A stretch of DNA of 64,000 nt from Halobiforma lacisalsi AJ5. GTDB taxonomy: Archaea > Halobacteriota > Halobacteria > Halobacteriales > Natrialbaceae. Location: assembly GCF_000226975.2 (NCBI RefSeq), contig NZ_CP019285.1, positions 1,798,001 to 1,862,000 on the forward strand, written 5' to 3'. The notes below the pieces were generated by a model, which made no database searches, was not told the DNA's origin, and was given only the letters and a program-made list of their open reading frames with translations. Shown piece after piece: positions 1-7,050 of the stretch; positions within the stretch are counted from its first letter, which is position 1, and each line of letters starts with the position of its first letter. A program made the translations under genes and the position numbers.

Positions 1-943
1 TCTCGAGCGCCGCCTGGACGCCGGTCGCGCCGTACTCGCCCAGAAACTCGCGGATCTGCTCGAGGCCCTGTTCCTGGTCGTCCGAGACGTCGCCGACGAT
101 CTCGAAGTCGGCGTCGCCGGGACGGTAGTCGACGACGCCGGCCTTGTCGGCGGATTTGAGCGCCTTCTCGGCGTGGGCGCTGCAGGGGACGAACGTGAGG
201 TGATCGTAGTCGGGATCGGCCGTGATCTCCTCGTAGTTGTCCTGGGCCTCGGGGAGATCCATCTTGTTCGCCGCGATGACGATCGGCTTGGTCTCCGTGC
301 GGATCTCGCGGGCGAGTTCGAGTTCGTCCTCGTCGTCCCACTCGCCGGGGTCGAACCCGACGTCGACCCGGCGGATCAGGCGCTTGATCTCGTCTTCGTT
401 CGTCCGGAACGCGCTCATCTGTTCGGCGAGTTCCTCCTCGATATCGTCGTCCGCGGTCGTATAGCCCGACTCGTAGCGCTCGATCCCCTTCTCTAAGACG
501 TCGAGGTACCACTGGTCGAGTTCCTCCTCGAGGAAGTCGATATCCTTGCGGGGGTCGTGGCCCTCGGTCGGTTCGCCCTCGAGGTCCGTCTTGCCCGAGA
601 AGTCGACGACGTGGACGAGCACGTCGGTCTCGTTCAGGTCGGTCAGGAACTGGTTGCCCAGGCCTGCGCCCTCGTGTGCGCCCGGGATGAGGCCGGCCAC
701 GTCGACGAGTTTGGTCGGGACGAACCGCGTGCCGTGGTCGCAGTAGCCGACCGATGGGGTACACTCTTCGTCGAACTCGGGGGCCGCACAGTCGACGCGG
801 ACGTAGGCTTCGCCCACGCTGGGGTCGATGGTCGTGAACGGGTAGGCCCCTTCGGGCACGTCGTTCATCGTCGCTGCATTGAAGAAGGAGGACTTGCCGA
901 CGGAAGGTTTGCCGACGAGTCCGATCCGGTAACTCGTACTCAT
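1..943 (-). CDS. YchF/Obg-type GTP-binding protein, C-terminal part cut off by window edge
   Basis: TRAFAC-class P-loop GTPase of the archaeal YchF-like group, thought to act on or near the ribosome. The start is the ATG at 943 (MSTSYRIGLVGKP), and the Walker A motif GKPSVGKSS follows at about residues 11-19. A DVAGLIPGAHEGAGLGNQF stretch matches the G3 region of the Obg/YchF family. The G4 motif reads NKMD. The classic bacterial YchF/Ola1 proteins have an NxxE variant there that favours ATP, so GTP specificity is the likelier reading here. The TGS-like C-terminus lies beyond base 1. It is divergent from the methyltransferase at 1177. The family assignment is firm; the exact cellular role is not. 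Confidence 0.9.
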   Translation of the reverse strand, partial: MSTSYRIGLVGKPSVGKSSFFNAATMNDVPEGAYPFTTIDPSVGEAYVRVDCAAPEFDEECTPSVGYCDHGTRFVPTKLVDVAGLIPGAHEGAGLGNQFLTDLNETDVLVHVVDFSGKTDLEGEPTEGHDPRKDIDFLEEELDQWYLDVLEKGIERYESGYTTADDDIEEELAEQMSAFRTNEDEIKRLIRRVDVGFDPGEWDDEDELELAREIRTETKPIVIAANKMDLPEAQDNYEEITADPDYDHLTFVPCSAHAEKALKSADKAGVVDYRPGDADFEIVGDVSDDQEQGLEQIREFLGEYGATGVQAALE

Positions 944-1176
944 TGGTCGTTGCAGGAGCGATTCGATTAAACCGGTTTCCTTCCCGCGCGGGAGTGCCAT
1001 GAGAAACCGTATCTTGGAGTCGAAAACCTGAACGGAGAGCGGTCGGATCCGACGGCGACGGTCACGGGGCCGACTCGCTCGAGACTAGCGGCTCCCGTCG
1101 ACCCCGTACCCTCGCGGCGAGGGAAAGACTGTCACACCGATACATATCAACGAGGGGCACTAACTGATTCCCTATC

Positions 1177-1947
1177 ATGTCCGACAACCGGCGGGAGAAC
1201 CGACGGCTGTGGAACGAGTGGAGCGACGATTTTCAGGCCCGGTGGAACGCCGACACGGCCGACGGGGAGCTACCGCCGGCCCCGTCCCCGTTCGCGCCGG
1301 ACGCCCCGGGCGGTCCACAGCCCGAAATTCTCGAGACCGTCGAGGGGAAAGACTACGTCGAACTGGGATGTGGCGGCGGTCAGGGGAGCGTCGGAACCGC
1401 CGAACTCGGGGCCGAGACCGTCGTCGGGGTCGATTTCTCCGGCGAACAACTGCGACACGCGAGGCACCTACGGGAGTTCTACGGCGTCGACGCCCGGTTC
1501 GTCCAGGGCGACGTCACGAACCTGCCGCTGCCGGACGACCGCTTCGACGTCGCCTCCTCCGAAGCGGTGTTCCAGATGATGGAAGACCTCGAGGAGGCGC
1601 TCCACGAGGCGCGTCGCGTCCTGTGCGAGGGCGGCGTCCTCGTGCTCAGCGTCCCCCATCCGCTCCACGAAATCCTCGATTCCGAGGCGGGCACCCTCGA
1701 GCGGAGCTACTTCGATACCGGCCGCCGGGAGATCACGATCGACGAGGAGTACGAATCGGACCTGGTCGTCTTCGACCGCACCGTCGCCGACCTCCACAAC
1801 GCCCTCGTCGACGCCGGGTTCGACGTTCGACGGCTCGTCGAACATCGGCATGGAAAGTTCGAGGCGAACGATCCGGAAGATCTCGACCTCCCGGAGGTCC
1901 TGTGGAAGGTTCCACAGAGCGTTCGCTTCTGGGCCGTCGCGCGGTGA
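1177..1947 (+). CDS. class I SAM-dependent methyltransferase
   Basis: 256-residue Rossmann-fold methyltransferase. Motif I is VELGCGGGQGSVG (about residues 62-74), followed by the acidic end of beta-2 (VVGVDFSGEQL), VQGDVTNLPLPDDRFDV, and the motif IV/post-motif region SSEAVFQMMEDLEEALHEA. The N-terminus (NRRLWNEWSDDFQARWN) is typical of haloarchaeal small-molecule methyltransferases. The substrate cannot be read from sequence. The start follows a TATA-like stretch (about 1141-1150), which fits a leaderless or short-leader mRNA. It is transcribed away from the YchF-type gene. Confidence 0.85.
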   Translation: MSDNRRENRRLWNEWSDDFQARWNADTADGELPPAPSPFAPDAPGGPQPEILETVEGKDYVELGCGGGQGSVGTAELGAETVVGVDFSGEQLRHARHLREFYGVDARFVQGDVTNLPLPDDRFDVASSEAVFQMMEDLEEALHEARRVLCEGGVLVLSVPHPLHEILDSEAGTLERSYFDTGRREITIDEEYESDLVVFDRTVADLHNALVDAGFDVRRLVEHRHGKFEANDPEDLDLPEVLWKVPQSVRFWAVAR

Positions 1948-2106
1948 GCCGGGCCCGTAGCGATGGCGGTCGTCCTTCTCGGGCGATTGTAACGGCAGAT
2001 CTCTGCCTCCAGAGGATTCACTCGGTTAATCACTACAACAGCGGTGCGTGAAAATATCACCTTTTTAACTGTGTTGCCGCCCAAACAATTCTACAGAGAA
2101 TGACAG

Positions 2107-2388
2107 ATGAATGAAACCGTTTTTGACGCGTTGGCACACCGACAGAGACGCGAGATATTGATTTCCCTGCTAGATCACAACCCACAGGATCCATCGAATC
2201 TGTCCAACGTCCCGTGGGACATCCCCGAAGGGGACGAGGAAATGATCGAAAAACGCCACGTTCATCTCCCCAAACTGGTCGATTACGGCTACATCGAGTG
2301 GAAGCAGGAGGCCGGGGTCATCACGAAGGGGCCGCAGTTCGACGAGATCCGGCCGCTGCTCGAGTTTTTGAACGAACGCGCCGAATGA
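2107..2388 (+). CDS. small winged-helix transcriptional regulator (ArsR-like)
   Basis: 93-residue single-domain protein. FDALAHRQRREILISLLDH is the typical opening helix pair of haloarchaeal ArsR/DUF7344-type winged-helix proteins, followed by a predicted recognition helix (HVHLPKLVDYGYIEW) and a short wing. It probably binds DNA as a dimer; the target and signal are unknown. A TATA-like CTTTTTAACT lies at 2061-2070, which puts transcription start near 2093. An ATG at 2100 opens only a four-codon frame (MTDE, stop) that overlaps this start, so 2107 is the better choice. It stands alone, upstream of a TrmB-type regulator. Confidence 0.75.
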   Translation: MNETVFDALAHRQRREILISLLDHNPQDPSNLSNVPWDIPEGDEEMIEKRHVHLPKLVDYGYIEWKQEAGVITKGPQFDEIRPLLEFLNERAE

Positions 2389-2696
2389 CGGCGGTCGGGT
2401 CCGGCGGATAGGAGTTCCCTTCTTACCCGGATACTACGGAATAAATATGGTTCCACAGTAGTGACATCGCTTCGTCGTCATAGAGAAGGGCATGCCCCAC
2501 CGTGGTTGGGCCGTAATGGGGCACACCACTCTGACGGACCCGTCCCAGACTCAAGTAGTTTGTGTGATAATCCGAGTGAAAACTCTCTCCGGGCTGAACC
2601 CGGTGAATTCAATCCATCGAAACCGGAAAACAGGAACCTTTTCCCCTTCACGGGTGATAGCTGGTACGTTCGGATCGCCGGACACGTGGTTGGGCC
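2389..2696. other. 308-bp intergenic region with inverted and direct repeats
   Basis: No convincing gene. It contains a 7-bp inverted repeat TGCCCCA/TGGGGCA (2493-2499 and 2517-2523) whose spacer carries CGTGGTTGGGCC. The core GTGGTTGGGCC recurs directly before the start codon of the TrmB-type gene (2686-2696). The arrangement could be an operator for the downstream regulator; this is inference. Confidence 0.45.
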
Positions 2697-3515
2697 ATGA
2701 CACAGGATACGACTACCAGCGAGGCGGTGAGTCTGTTGCAAGAACTCGGACTACAGGAGTACGAAGCACGATGCTTTCTGGCGTTAACGCAGCTTTCGAG
2801 CGGGACGGCCAAGGAGGTTCACGAAATCTCCGAAGTGCCGCGGACGCGAGTGTACGACGCCATTCGGGTCCTGGAATCGCAGGGGCTCGTCGAAGTCCAG
2901 CACTCGAGCCCCCAGCAGTACCGTGCGGTCAGTATCACCGAGGCTACCCGGACCCTTCGCCAGAAGTACTCCGACCGGATCGAAACGCTCGAGACGTATC
3001 TCGAGACGATCGAGCACCGCGAATCCGAGTCGGACAACGACCAGGTCCAGGAAGTGTGGTCGCTGGCGGGCAACGAGGCGATCGATTCTCGAACGCTCGA
3101 TCTCATCGACGACGCGGAGTCTGAGGTCGCGCTGCTCGTCGTGGACGAAGCGCTCCTGTCGGACGCGCTGTTCGACCGACTCCACGACGCGGTCGAAGAG
3201 GAGATCTCGATCGTACTCGGCGGGCAGACGGAGGAGATCACGTCGCGACTCGGGGCGGAACTCCCGAACGTCACGACGTTCGAGACCGGACTGGACTGGC
3301 TCACTGGACCGTGGGCCGACCACGAAGTGGCGATCAGCCGGATCCTGCTCGTCGACCGGGAGACGCTGCTGATCGGCTCGTACTATCCGGACAGTGCCGA
3401 CAGCACGAAGAGCGAGCAGGCGGTCTACGCCACCGGGCTCGAGAACGGGGTCGTCGTCCTCCTCCGTCGCCTGATCTCGTCCGGATTGCCTGCGACCGGT
3501 GATCCGACGAAGTGA
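2697..3515 (+). CDS. TrmB family transcriptional regulator
   Basis: 272 residues. The N-terminal winged helix (about residues 12-75: LLQELGLQEYEARCFLALTQL, then EISEVPRTRVYDAIRVLESQGLVEV) is the TrmB signature. A short coiled linker (IETLETYLETIEHRE) follows, then a C-terminal effector-like domain of the kind that binds sugars in characterised TrmB proteins. No sugar-transport operon is adjacent, so the ligand is unknown. ATG 2697 directly follows the second copy of a GTGGTTGGGCC motif, a possible autoregulatory site. Confidence 0.88.
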   Translation: MTQDTTTSEAVSLLQELGLQEYEARCFLALTQLSSGTAKEVHEISEVPRTRVYDAIRVLESQGLVEVQHSSPQQYRAVSITEATRTLRQKYSDRIETLETYLETIEHRESESDNDQVQEVWSLAGNEAIDSRTLDLIDDAESEVALLVVDEALLSDALFDRLHDAVEEEISIVLGGQTEEITSRLGAELPNVTTFETGLDWLTGPWADHEVAISRILLVDRETLLIGSYYPDSADSTKSEQAVYATGLENGVVVLLRRLISSGLPATGDPTK

Positions 3516-3630
3516 GGGTCGGGGGTGGCGGAAGTTCGCCTGCGGTACGCAGTACGATCCACGGCTCGAAGAAACGGTCCCCGGCCGTTCGAATCGCCGG
3601 GACGGGTCCGACGACGGGACGACGGAACGG

Positions 3631-3924
3631 TTACTGATTCGACTTGGAGATTCCGGTCCAACTCCAGCCCGCGAGCGCGACCCAGATCAGCACCAGCACG
3701 CCGAAGGCCACCCACTGCTGGGTTTCGCTCTCGGCGACCGGTGCGAACACGCCGACGAGGCCGGTGGCCTGTAACATCCCGACGACGAGCAACACCAGCC
3801 CGAGGATGGAGACGGCGGCGATGCCGAGCCAGTTGCGTCCCATCCATTTGTTCCCCCGTTCGGCCTCCGTTCTGTCGGTCGTCGGCTTCTGCGTCGGTTC
3901 CTCGTCGGGACTGGACATACCCAC
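3631..3924 (-). CDS. small two-helix membrane protein, function unknown
   Basis: 97 residues. A hydrophilic N-terminus (about 30 residues) is followed by two hydrophobic segments, WLGIAAVSILGLVLLVVGML and WVAFGVLVLIWVALAGW, joined by a short loop. No catalytic motif is visible. Length and composition fit the many uncharacterised haloarchaeal two-TM proteins. It lies convergent with the TrmB gene and downstream of the aminotransferase on the same strand. ATG 3924 could be replaced by M3 at 3918. Confidence 0.65.
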   Translation of the reverse strand: MGMSSPDEEPTQKPTTDRTEAERGNKWMGRNWLGIAAVSILGLVLLVVGMLQATGLVGVFAPVAESETQQWVAFGVLVLIWVALAGWSWTGISKSNQ

Positions 3925-4008
3925 ACGTATCGCCGTCGCGGGGGAAACGGTTCCACCTGCAGGTTCCGGCCGCGGCCGGGCACGGCCTCGGCGGTCACGT
4001 CCTCCCGG

Positions 4009-5130
4009 TTACGCGCGGACGTCGGCGAGCGCGTCCATCGTCCGTTCGACGCGATCGACACGTGCGTTGTGGCCCATGTGCCCGATCCGGAGAACGTCGT
4101 CCTCGAGGTCGGCCAGACTCGTTGCGAGCACGACGTCGTGATCCTCCCGCAGCGCTTCCTGCAACTCGACGGCGTTCCCGTCGACCTCGAGGGCGGTGAC
4201 CGTCGGCGAGCAGTCCGCGGTGCTCTCGGGGTAGGTCTCGAGGCCCAGTTCGGCGGCGCGCTCTCGACAGACCCGTGCGGCCTCCTCGTGGCGGTCGAAG
4301 ACCGAATCGAGGCCTTCCTCGAGCAGCAGGTCGAGGGCGGCATCGAGCCCGTAGAGGTTCGCGGTGGCGTGCGAGTACGGAAATCGCCCGTCGTCGACGG
4401 CGGTCCGCCAGGGCTCGAGATCCAGGTAGTACTCCGCGGTTTCGACGGCCTCGATGCGCTCCCAGGCCCGGTCGCTGATCGCACAGGTCGTCAGCCCCGG
4501 CGGCGCGCTGAAACACTTCTGGCTCGCGCCGAGGCAGACGTCGATCCGGTCGGTCGGCACGGGCGTCCCGCCGAGCGAAGAGACGGCGTCGACGACGGAG
4601 ACGATGTCGTGTTCCGCCAGCAGGTCCAGGATCGGCTCGAGGTCGTTGAGCGTTCCCGTCGGCGTCTCGCAGTGGACCATCGTCGCGACGTCGAACTCGA
4701 CGCCAGCATCGGCCGCGCGCTCGATTGCGGCCGCGACCGCGTCCCGGTCGAGCGTCTCCCGCCACGGCCCCTCGCAGGTGACCGGCTCGCCGCCGTGGGC
4801 GTCGACGAAGTCGGCGAACCCGTCGCCGTAGAGGCCGTTCGAGAGACAGAGGACCCCATCGCCCTCCTCGACGAGCGAGGCGACCGCGGCCTCGAGCCCG
4901 AGGATACCCTCGCCGGCCAGGACGGCCGCGTCCGACTCGACTCGGCCGTCGGCACCGTCCCGGCCCGCGCCGTAGACGGTCTCGAGTTTCTCGGTCAACT
5001 CGCGGTAGAAGTCGACGAACTCCGGTTCGACGTCGGGGTTCGGCATGGGTTCCGCCATCCGCTCGCGGACGGCGTCGGGGACCTCGGTCGGACCGGGGGT
5101 CATCCGGAATCGGTCGCGGTAGTCGCTCAT
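4009..5130 (-). CDS. class V PLP-dependent aminotransferase (alanine-glyoxylate / serine-pyruvate type)
   Basis: Fold-type I PLP enzyme of the AGT/SPT group. It begins with the family's FRMTPGPTEVPDAVRERM signature. VVDAVSSLGG carries the aspartate that contacts the PLP pyridine nitrogen, and CLGASQKCFSAPPGL carries the Schiff-base lysine. The C-terminal small domain ends VLRIGHMGHNARVDRV. The start was set at M10 of the longer frame (5130, MSDYRDRF) because the upstream nine codons are poorly coding. 373 residues is normal for the family. The likely reaction is transamination of glyoxylate or a 2-oxo acid; the exact substrate pair is open. Confidence 0.88.
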   Translation of the reverse strand: MSDYRDRFRMTPGPTEVPDAVRERMAEPMPNPDVEPEFVDFYRELTEKLETVYGAGRDGADGRVESDAAVLAGEGILGLEAAVASLVEEGDGVLCLSNGLYGDGFADFVDAHGGEPVTCEGPWRETLDRDAVAAAIERAADAGVEFDVATMVHCETPTGTLNDLEPILDLLAEHDIVSVVDAVSSLGGTPVPTDRIDVCLGASQKCFSAPPGLTTCAISDRAWERIEAVETAEYYLDLEPWRTAVDDGRFPYSHATANLYGLDAALDLLLEEGLDSVFDRHEEAARVCRERAAELGLETYPESTADCSPTVTALEVDGNAVELQEALREDHDVVLATSLADLEDDVLRIGHMGHNARVDRVERTMDALADVRA

Positions 5131-5196
5131 AGCGGTATCCGGGTTCCGTGGCGGCATAAATCCACGACACCGGTGGCCCCGTCGTCCGTACTTCCC

Positions 5197-5973
5197 CTAC
5201 CGGATGGTGTCCGGGATCCGGTCGATGACGTCCGTCGCGACGACGCCCGGCCCGTACTCGGCCGTCGCGAGTTCGCCGCTCTTGCCGAGGATCCAGGCTC
5301 CCAGCTCCGCCGCCTCCTCACGGTCCATCCCCTGGCCCAGCAGGGAGGCGATGATGCCGGCGAGCGTGTCGCCCGTCCCCGCCACGGTCAGCGCCGACGT
5401 TCCCGTCTCGTTGTGCTGGCGCTCGCCGTTCGCGACGATCTCGTCGACGTCACCGGTCAGCGTCACAACTGCGCCCGTCTCCTCAGTGACGGCCTCGAGC
5501 GAGCCGTAGGTTTCTTCGAGCGGATCGTCCTCCGAACCGCTGGGCGTGAGGACGGCGTTCGAGAGGTCGGCCTCGAGGGCGGGTTCGATCGCGAGCGCGT
5601 CGACGACGACGGGGAGGTCGACCGCGTCGATCGTCTCGCAGACGGCCCCGGGCTCCGCGTCGACCAGCCCCGGCCCGATGACCAGCGCGTCGGCCCACGC
5701 GGCGACCTCGCGGCTGCGTTCGTGGGCCTCCGATCCGAACCGTTCGCCGGGGTAGTAACTCGCGAGCAGGTTCGGCGAGTGGCCCGCGACGACGTCGTAG
5801 ATCGGTTCCGCGACGAGCGCCCGGACGTGATCCGAGCCGGTACGAAGCGCGGCCCGCCCGACGAGCGCGGGCTGGTTCGGGTAGTCGATGCTGCCGCCGA
5901 CGACGGCGACGCGGCCGCTGTCGGCCCCCGAGTCGTCGGACACGTTCGACAGCGTTCGCTGGAGGCGTCCCAT
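5197..5973 (-). CDS. nnrD: ADP-dependent NAD(P)H-hydrate dehydratase (YjeF C-terminal type)
   Basis: Ribokinase-like fold enzyme that repairs hydrated NAD(P)H using ADP. The recognisable blocks are VAVVGGSIDYPNQPALVGRA near the N-terminus, ALVIGPGLVD, VVVDALAIEP, and the catalytic/nucleotide block TVAGTGDTLAGIIASLL. Only the dehydratase half is present, with no epimerase (YjeF_N) half in the same frame; many archaea carry the two as a fusion. The start was placed at M25 of the longer frame (MGRLQRTL, 258 residues). It is divergent from the phosphoribosyltransferase gene. Confidence 0.85.
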   Translation of the reverse strand: MGRLQRTLSNVSDDSGADSGRVAVVGGSIDYPNQPALVGRAALRTGSDHVRALVAEPIYDVVAGHSPNLLASYYPGERFGSEAHERSREVAAWADALVIGPGLVDAEPGAVCETIDAVDLPVVVDALAIEPALEADLSNAVLTPSGSEDDPLEETYGSLEAVTEETGAVVTLTGDVDEIVANGERQHNETGTSALTVAGTGDTLAGIIASLLGQGMDREEAAELGAWILGKSGELATAEYGPGVVATDVIDRIPDTIR

Positions 5974-6081
5974 ACGTCCCGTCCAGAGGCGGGCCGTGTA
6001 GGGGTTCGGCAGGCGTGTTCCGGCGACCGTACCGTCGCATGCCACGACAAAACATAGTACATGGCCGTCGTAGGAACGTCC

Positions 6082-6717
6082 ATGACCGCCTTCGACGACA
6101 GAACCGACGCCGGCGAACGACTCGCAGCGGAACTCGAGCGTCGCGGACTCGAGGTGGAGGTCGTCCTCGGCATCCCCCGTGGCGCGTTACCCGTAGCGCG
6201 CCCCGTCGCGGACGCGCTCGAGGCCGACCTGGACGTCGTGGTCGCCCGGAAGATGGGCGCGCCGAACAACCCCGAACTCGCCCTCGGGGCCGTCGCCAGC
6301 GACGGCAGCGTCTGGTACAACGACGACCTCGTCGATCGGCTGGACGTCTCCGAGACGTACCTCGAGGAGATCCGCGAGGAGGAGGCCGAGAACGCACGCA
6401 AGAAAGCCGACCGGTACCGCGACAGCGAGGAGCTGCCGGACCTCGAGGACGAGCGCGTGGTGGTCGTCGACGACGGGGTCGCGACCGGAGCGACGGCGAA
6501 CGCCTGCCTCCGGCAGGTCCGTGAAGCAGGTGCCGCGTTCGTCGCACTGGCCGTCCCCGTCGGATCGCCGCGCTCGATCGCCGAACTCGAGGACGAAGCG
6601 GACGAGGTGATCGCGCTCAGGACCCCGGAGAACTTCCGGGCCGTCGGTCAGTTCTACCGGGACTTCGGCCAGGTGACCGACCAGGAGGCGATCGGGTACC
6701 TCGAGGGCGACGGCTAG
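6082..6717 (+). CDS. phosphoribosyltransferase family protein
   Basis: Type I PRTase fold. VVLGIPRGALPVARPVADAL is the N-terminal flexible region. The PRPP loop is RVVVVDDGVATGATANACL, with the two acidic residues and the GATA turn that bind pyrophosphoribosyl groups. 211 residues from M8 (6082). A TATA-like ACATAG near 6051-6056 suits a leaderless start there better than the ATG at 6061. This haloarchaeal subgroup is not the nucleobase-specific Hpt/Apt type, and its substrate is unknown. Confidence 0.82.
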   Translation: MTAFDDRTDAGERLAAELERRGLEVEVVLGIPRGALPVARPVADALEADLDVVVARKMGAPNNPELALGAVASDGSVWYNDDLVDRLDVSETYLEEIREEEAENARKKADRYRDSEELPDLEDERVVVVDDGVATGATANACLRQVREAGAAFVALAVPVGSPRSIAELEDEADEVIALRTPENFRAVGQFYRDFGQVTDQEAIGYLEGDG

Positions 6718-6807
6718 CGGCGTCGCTCGAGCGGTCGAGGAGGAAGAGGAGACGCGATGGTCGCCGAGGCAGGCGTCGGACGCGAACGGACCCGCTCGAG
6801 ACGGCGA

Positions 6808-6948
6808 TTATTCGATCGGGGTACCGCGGTTCCGCATTTCCGTTCCGCAGTCCGGGCACTCTCCCGGCGCGACCGCAGTGACGACTGTGCCGCAGTTGAA
6901 ACACTCGTAGGTCGATTCCTCGGTCGGATCGAGTTGCACGTCTTTCAT
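6808..6948 (-). CDS. 46-residue rubrerythrin-like zinc-ribbon protein
   Basis: Short gene reading MKDVQLDPTEESTYEC, then FNCGTVVTAV and GECPDCGTEMRN, ending GTPIE. Two CxxC pairs (C-F-N-C and C-P-D-C) form a complete zinc-ribbon knuckle like the one attached to rubrerythrins, but without the ferritin-like domain. Haloarchaeal genomes contain many free-standing zinc-ribbon proteins of this size. It sits alone, antisense to the 3' side of the PRTase gene and downstream of the large sensor gene's stop. Function unknown; metal binding is inferred from the cysteines. Confidence 0.75.
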   Translation of the reverse strand: MKDVQLDPTEESTYECFNCGTVVTAVAPGECPDCGTEMRNRGTPIE

Positions 6949-7050
6949 AGTGGATCGGGGGGGCCGGCGACGGACGATTTAGGAATAATAGGGATATTAA
7001 GAATAGCGTGTTCGTCACATAACTAGCCCCCACGGAGGGAGAGGGGTTCA

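Noticed and set aside
2100-2114. Four-codon upstream ORF (MTDE) overlapping the winged-helix start
   Set aside because: Too short to judge; likely chance from closely spaced ATGs.
4069-6057. 662-codon plus-strand open frame opposite the aminotransferase and NAD(P)HX dehydratase genes
   Set aside because: It is antisense to two recognisable genes. Open antisense frames are common in GC-rich haloarchaeal coding DNA, and the product matches nothing I know.
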